Origin: Daucus carota subsp. sativus
Taxonomy: Eukaryota > Streptophyta > Magnoliopsida > Apiales > Apiaceae
NCBI RefSeq assembly: GCF_001625215.2
Contig: NC_030389.2
Span: forward strand, 33,221,454 to 33,285,453
Length of the DNA stretch: 64,000 nucleotides
Direction of reading: 5' to 3'
Shown piece after piece: positions 59,120-64,000 of the stretch. The translations under genes and the position numbers were made by a program. The notes under the pieces were generated by a model that saw nothing but the letters and a program-made list of their open reading frames with translations, did not search any database and was not told the DNA's origin. Numbering within the stretch: position 1 is the first letter of the stretch; every line of letters begins with the position of its first letter.

Positions 59120-59271
59120 TGTTCGGTGAAATTAGGAGGAATATTGGGGGCCTTTGTTACTTGTTAGATGATCAGGGGCCTTTGTTACTTGTTAGATGAC
59201 TACTAGAAATTTGTCAACAGACATCGGCGAAATTAGGAGGAATATTGGGGGGCCTTTGTTACTTGTTAGAT
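59120..59271. repeat. Repeated filler at the CACTA insertion edge
   Basis: GGGCCTTTGTTACTTGTTAG occurs three times (about 59148, 59168 and 59251), and AAATTAGGAGGAATATTGGG twice (about 59129 and 59230). Between copies lies a stray transposon end, CTACTAGAAATTTGTCAACA. The pattern suggests repeated local repair or a failed excision next to the CACTA terminus. Confidence 0.7.
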
Positions 59272-60191
59272 CACTACTAGAAATTTGTCAATAGATATCG
59301 GCTAAAAAGCGATGTCTATGTAAAATCAGACCGATGTCTTCGTGGGTGATGAGAAAAGTAAGTGCATTACACATCGCTTTCTAGCCGATGTCTATAACCT
59401 GTTTACACATCGTTTAATATGACAATCTGATGTATTTTTTAACAGTAGATACCTTCACTATAATTTCAGTTCCTCATTCCTATGCCCTCTATATCATTTT
59501 AAACTTGTCACATGCTTAATAAAATGATACTTTAACATCTTAAAACTTGTAAAATAGATGTATATGATAACCTTTTACATCATGCTTTTATAGGAAGTGA
59601 TGTGGTACCCTTCTTTTCTTTAAGAAAGCGATGTCTTTGTTCTTGTTTTACATCAGTGATTTTTATACTCTGATATCTATTATATAGTTTAACATCAGGC
59701 TTTTTCTTGTTAATTGATATGTATTCATTCTTATGACATCGCTTACTAAGTGATGTAAATGTTAGTTTTAAATTGCCATGAATCCTCCTGTTTCTTATGA
59801 ATCCCCCTGTTTCATTTAAATTTCCAACAAATTCCAAAACAACACCAAAGCTATACTAATTAAACAACCAATTACCAATGTCTAGCCTACCATAACATAA
59901 CTAAAACAAAACTAGCTAGCAAAACAATACTTCCGCAAAAGCCAAATATATTACCATCAATCATTACCAATCAAATTACATCCCACAATCAAAGAAACTG
60001 CACAAATCCTAAATATTAACCAAGCAACCATAATTTACAAGCAGTTCACCACGTACTCCAGCAACCATAATTTACCAACTACATTTCCCTCCATTTATCA
60101 ACAAAATCTACTTAGCTAGCTAGTGTCACTGTCTTACATAAACTGAACTAATTAAAGGAAACCAAAGTTCTCCAATAAACCAAAGGCCTGT

Positions 60192-61301
60192 TTATAAGAA
60201 GGACTCGATATGGCTAAGTGTCTCAAACCGAACCTCGTCAAGCTCAGTCTTGGAACAAATCACTTTTCGATTCTTGGATGCCCACTGAAAAATGTAAAAC
60301 AATAACATTGAATTATACCTAAATTTATATGTACACCATTTAATTATATCAACAATGGATTAGGCAAAGAAAAATACCCTTTTAAAAAATGTCATTTCAT
60401 TGTCCATGACAATCTCTTTCATATACCGCATTATAACATAGCCGCATTCAGTTCCACCGGGCTGTTTAGGACATCCCTATTTAACCAAAAAAAACTCAAA
60501 ATAGTAAGTAAAGTAATGCCCCTGGTTCTAAGCATCAGTAGCACAAATTGTTAAAAATAAATACGAAAGCTTACTGTAATATATTTGAAGCTTGGGGCTT
60601 TATTTCCCCTTCCGGCCTGAACATTGAAAGTAATCACAGCCCTGTCATCTTGGCAGTGTTAATAATGCACATGCATTTATATCTCCATAAGAAAGATAAT
60701 CAATAAAAAAATAAATGAAAATACCTTGATATTGCTTTTTCCAAGTTGGGGAAACTAGTTGAACGAGGCAGAGGATTAAGTATGAAAACCTCGCCACCCC
60801 AAAACAGAACCAATACCCAATGGAAACTATTTTTAACAAATATTTATGAAAAACACAATTACTATCAAAATCATATAAATTTTATTTTCAGTCATGTAAA
60901 AAACTAAATAAAAGAGATTTATAATAAATAAGAAAACACTTAAGCTACTTACTTGCTATTATGCGGCATCAAAAAGAGACGATCAGGATTACCCTCTTTA
61001 AATCGATTAACCAAGTTATCTTCAAAAGAATTGTTCATCAAGTTCAGCGAGGCTCCAGGATCACAAAAAGCAAATTGATCCTTAGTGCCATTTTCACGAA
61101 CCACGCAATGCAAGTATCTACATTGTAAATGAAATGAAATTATATAAAATTACACGAATATGAATTATAACTAAACAACAGTCATGATCTAGAAGACAGT
61201 AATTAAAAAAAGTTTACTCACGCCATGTATGCAGCAATTGCTGCTTGGCCAATCATATTAAACTCCAGCAAGGCGACTATGTTTTCATACAAGATGAAGA
61301 T
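60192..61301 (-). CDS. Ulp1/C48-like cysteine protease domain of the CACTA element
   Basis: Exons can be joined in frame on the minus strand: about 61301-61222, 61117-60953, 60826-60725, 60641-60575, 60476-60378 and 60284-60192 (stop TAA). The Ulp1 signature is clear: catalytic His in FHWVLVLFWGGEVFIL, the oxyanion Gln in CPKQPGGTECGY, and the catalytic Cys in that same TECGY. The Asp normally found in the (L)DPL position is Asn here (ILNPLP). Ulp1 domains remove SUMO-like proteins and are common passengers of plant CACTA and MULE elements. There is no own start codon; it follows the TNP2 frame after a single TGA at 61302-61304, so it was probably expressed as part of that protein. Confidence 0.75.
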
Positions 61302-63606
61302 TCAATACTCTAACTCGAAGAAAATTGACTTTTTCTTCCATGGACAGTCAACCTTCTTTGACTTCCTTACTTCTTTCCCAAACTGAAATTCAATTTTTTC
61401 TTGCTGCAATAAAACCTCTTCTCCCGAAAGAGGTTGACGTGCCTGCCCTAATTCTTGTTGTCCATTAAAAGCAGCTTTTTGCTTCCTATATGGATGATTT
61501 CTAGCCAAGTAACGTCGATGACCTTGGTAACACATCTTCCTACTATGGCTTAAATACTTTGCAACAGTATCATCACCACATATTGGACAAGACATATAAC
61601 CTTTATTAACACATCCGGACAGATTTCCATATGCGGGAAAGTCGTTTATTGTCCACAATAAAATTGCTTTTAAAGTAAAATACGACTCAGTGTGTGCATC
61701 ATAGACATTTGGTTCACCTTCTTCCCACAACTTCTTTAAATCATCGATTAGAGGCTGTAAATATACATCAAGGTCATTACCAGGCTCATGAGGACCGGGA
61801 ACTAAAACTGTTAGCATCATAAACTTCCTCTTCATGCATAACCACGGAGGAAGATTATAAGTCACTAGTACTACTGGCCAACAAGTTAGGGGTGATCGCG
61901 GTGCGGGCGGTGCGGTTTTTCGCTAAAACCGCGAACCAAACCGCGCATGCGGTTTGGTTGAAAACTCAAACCACAACCGCACCACGCTAGCATAAAAACC
62001 GTGTAAACCGCACCACAAAAATGCGGTGTGGTGCGGTGCGGTTTGTGCGGTTTGTATGCTTAAGAATAAATATTTTAGTTGAAGTTCGAAATAAAATTTA
62101 AATATACAATAATTAAAATCTTTTCTTGTAATGAATTTATATGATATTTATCATTTTAAAACTACAACAACTAATAAAAAACACAAACAAAAGTGTAAAT
62201 ATGATAATAAATATGAGTACTAACTACAAAGAGACATATTATAATAATATAATCATTTCATACAAATTTGGTATAATAGTAATGCGAGATTGATAAAATA
62301 ATATTTAACTATTATTTGAAGATATTTAACAAATATATATATAACATAATTATAAATAATATATATGTATTTAATATATTTTTATTTGATAATCACTAAT
62401 ATATATATACACATATATATATTATAATATCGCGGTGCGGTGCGGTTTGAACCGCACTACTAATATGTCAAACCGCAACCCGCACCGCGCGGTTTGTGAA
62501 AAATTCAAACCGCAACCGCACCACAAAAATTAAAAACCGCGTTTTGTGGTGCGGTTTGGTGCGGTGTGGGCGGTTTATGCGGTTTTCTGATCACCCCTAC
62601 AACAAGTGTATCTATTGGTTAGACCGTTATTATGCGGGTTTATACCATCTGCAGACAACGCCAAGCGAATATTTCTTGCCTCACTACCGAAGGCAAGCCA
62701 CCTATAGTCGATATTTCTCCAAGAAGGAGAGTCGGCTGGATGCCGCATCTTTCCATCTTCTATTCGCTGCTTTGCGTGCCAGGTCATCAGTTCAGATGTA
62801 GAAGGAGATTTAAACATTCGCTTGAATCTCGGAATAATTGGAAAATACCACATTATTTTAGCAGGAACATTAATCCTTACTTTACCATCCTTTCCTAACT
62901 TCCAGCGAGATAGACCACACTTAGGACACTCAGAAGCATCAACATATACCCCCCGATATAGTATGCAATCGTTTGGACATGAGTGGTACTTTATGTATTC
63001 TAGGCCTAAGTTGGATAATGTTTTCTTGACTTCATATGCATTAGGTGGCATCACATCTTCTTTAGGAAGGAGAGAGCCAACAGTAGACAATAAATCTGTA
63101 AAGGTGCTATCACTAATTCCAAACCTTGCTTTCCAATTATGCAGTTTCAGCATCGACTCCAATTTGGTACATTCACTACCCTCATACAAAGGCTGTTGAG
63201 CATCAGCCACAAATCTCCTAAACTGATACGACTCATTATTGTACTCACTCGAATTATACGCAGCATCACAAACATTGACTGTTTGTGATGCATGACCAGG
63301 GGAATGCATCGATGCAGGGTCAAGCGTAGGTGCAGGGCTAGGGGCATTGTCATGAACTGTTGATCCAGTGATTCCACACCCTTGTGTGTGCCAAATCCAA
63401 TCAAGGTATCCCAAACTAAAACCGTATTCATATAAATGTCCCCTAATAATCTTAACTGCAAATTTTTTAAAGTTAACACATCTTTTACAGGGGCATGGGA
63501 TTTTTTTAGTATCACTAGCATTTTCCTCGGCAAATATTAAAAACTCTTCAACCCCAATTTCATAGTCAAGTGTATCCCTATCTTTGAAAATCCAAGACTT
63601 GTCCAT
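61302..63606 (-). pseudogene. CACTA TNP2 transposase, split by a hAT insertion
   Basis: Starting MDKSWIFKDRDTLDYEIGV at 63606, the frame carries the transposase-associated N-terminal domain (CPCKRCVNF, then HLYEYGF) and the TNP2 domain (LEYIKYHSCPNDCILYRG, ECPKCGLSRWK, and after the insertion YNLPPWLCMKRKFMMLTVL, DLDVYLQPLIDDLKKLW). It is broken by the 713-bp hAT copy at 61887-62599. Coding bases 63606-62600 plus 61878-61302 total 1584, so the frame is preserved on both sides. It ends early at SIFFELEY and TGA, where full TNP2 proteins continue for several hundred residues; the rest has been deleted and Ulp1-like sequence follows. Confidence 0.88.
61887..62599. mobile_element. hAT family copy C, inserted in the TNP2 gene
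   Basis: Starts TAGGGGTGATCGCGGTGCGG, ends GATCACCCCTA, with the perfect 8-bp duplication CAACAAGT (61879-61886, 62600-62607). It is very similar to copy A along its whole length, including the interior AT-rich centre, so A and C are recent relatives while B is diverged. Confidence 0.95.
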
Positions 63607-63877
63607 GTTATTCTCAAACTACCTGATTGTCAATAAATATGATATCAAATTACATGGTAACAAAGACCCAAACACATTATACAATTACATTTACAAACTA
63701 AACAAACACAAATATATTTGCACAGCTGTGCATAAAACATAAAACACAAATCCCAAGCTTAAAACATATATAAAACAGTACATAAAAAAGAAACCCCAAG
63801 CTCCAAACATATATACAACTACACATTTAATTTTCACATGCATACATATAACTACAAAAAGTTATACTTGCAACCGA

Positions 63878-63879
<2 letters not shown>

Positions 63880-63913
<34 letters not shown>
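63880..63913. repeat. (AT)n microsatellite
   Basis: About seventeen AT dinucleotides in the 5' region of the CACTA element. Confidence 0.95.
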
Positions 63914-63915
<2 letters not shown>

Positions 63916-64000
63916 CTTATGATCAAATAGAAACCACTCTTAAAATAAAAACTAGAAACCAGTTTCCCTACCACTATTTATAACTACGGGTATCACTAAT

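Larger units (their letters stand above)
59272..64000 (-). mobile_element. Truncated CACTA (En/Spm) element, running off the right edge
   Basis: The terminus CACTACTAGAAATTTGTCAA begins at 59272. Inside are subterminal repeats of ACATCG/CGATGT (for example AGCGATGTCTATG and CCGATGTCTATAACC) in both orientations up to about 59770, as in CACTA ends. The TNP2 transposase start lies at 63606 on the minus strand, so this is the 3' end of the element; its 5' end lies beyond 64000. Within it are a Ulp1-like segment, a hAT insertion at 61887-62599 and an AT microsatellite at 63880-63913. Confidence 0.82.

Noticed and set aside
62496..63199. Plus-strand frames across the hAT copy and TNP2 exon
   Set aside because: They are shadows of the minus-strand TNP2 frame and of the GCGGTTTG repeats.

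Overview
The window is nuclear DNA of a flowering plant, most likely a eudicot. It is AT-rich. Its genes are split by GT-AG introns and belong to plant families: PADRE/DUF4228, IDA-like peptide, WVD2-like TPX2 protein, NIP aquaporin, SCPL serine carboxypeptidases, hydroxyproline-rich glycoproteins and an H1/H5-type linker-histone domain protein. Between the genes lies a dense layer of plant transposons. I cannot fix the species from sequence alone.

Layout, genes: 1434-5040 (+) 3' part of a DUF3326 gene whose first exon(s) lie left of the window; 8791-9860 (+) PADRE protein; 12924-13184 (+) IDA-like secreted peptide precursor; 29985-33171 (+) putative chloroplast/thylakoid-lumen protein; 34530-34958 and 36363-36800 (+) two proline-rich cell-wall type proteins; 43362-47195 (-) WVD2-like microtubule protein in ten exons; 49003-50513 (-) NIP-type aquaporin with a probable GC-AG intron; 51623-52996 (-) and 53993-55366 (+) a divergent pair of single-exon SCPL50-like serine carboxypeptidases with a relic of a third copy between them; 57709-59014 (-) H15-domain protein with exon-like remnants downstream.

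Layout, mobile DNA: Many elements can be bounded exactly by inverted repeats and target-site duplications (TSDs). They are a complete autonomous MuDR-like MULE (38046-42457, 10-bp TSD, 907-aa transposase); two non-autonomous MULEs (14744-15296 and 55531-56657, also 10-bp TSDs); three copies of one hAT family (22391-23094, 37290-38017, 61887-62599, each with a perfect 8-bp TSD); two other hAT elements (17526-18441, 35328-35729); Helitron-like copies (15608-16173, 16239-17229, 24847-25662); a SINE inside one Helitron with its empty site preserved in the other; a 211-bp TRIM retroelement in an aquaporin intron; a solo-LTR candidate; Stowaway-type MITEs including a nested pair; and, at the right edge, a truncated CACTA element. 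The CACTA TNP2 gene is split by a hAT insertion and reads, through one stop codon, toward a Ulp1/C48 protease domain whose catalytic Asp appears to be Asn.

The host genes do not form a pathway cluster; they are independent plant genes separated by transposon-rich spacers. I found no convincing new multi-gene system. The most useful novelties are the complete MULE with its intact gene, the TNP2-Ulp1 read-through arrangement in the CACTA element, the frameshifted downstream exons of the H15 gene, the GC-AG aquaporin intron with an unusual loop-E NPS box, and several perfectly dated nested insertions.
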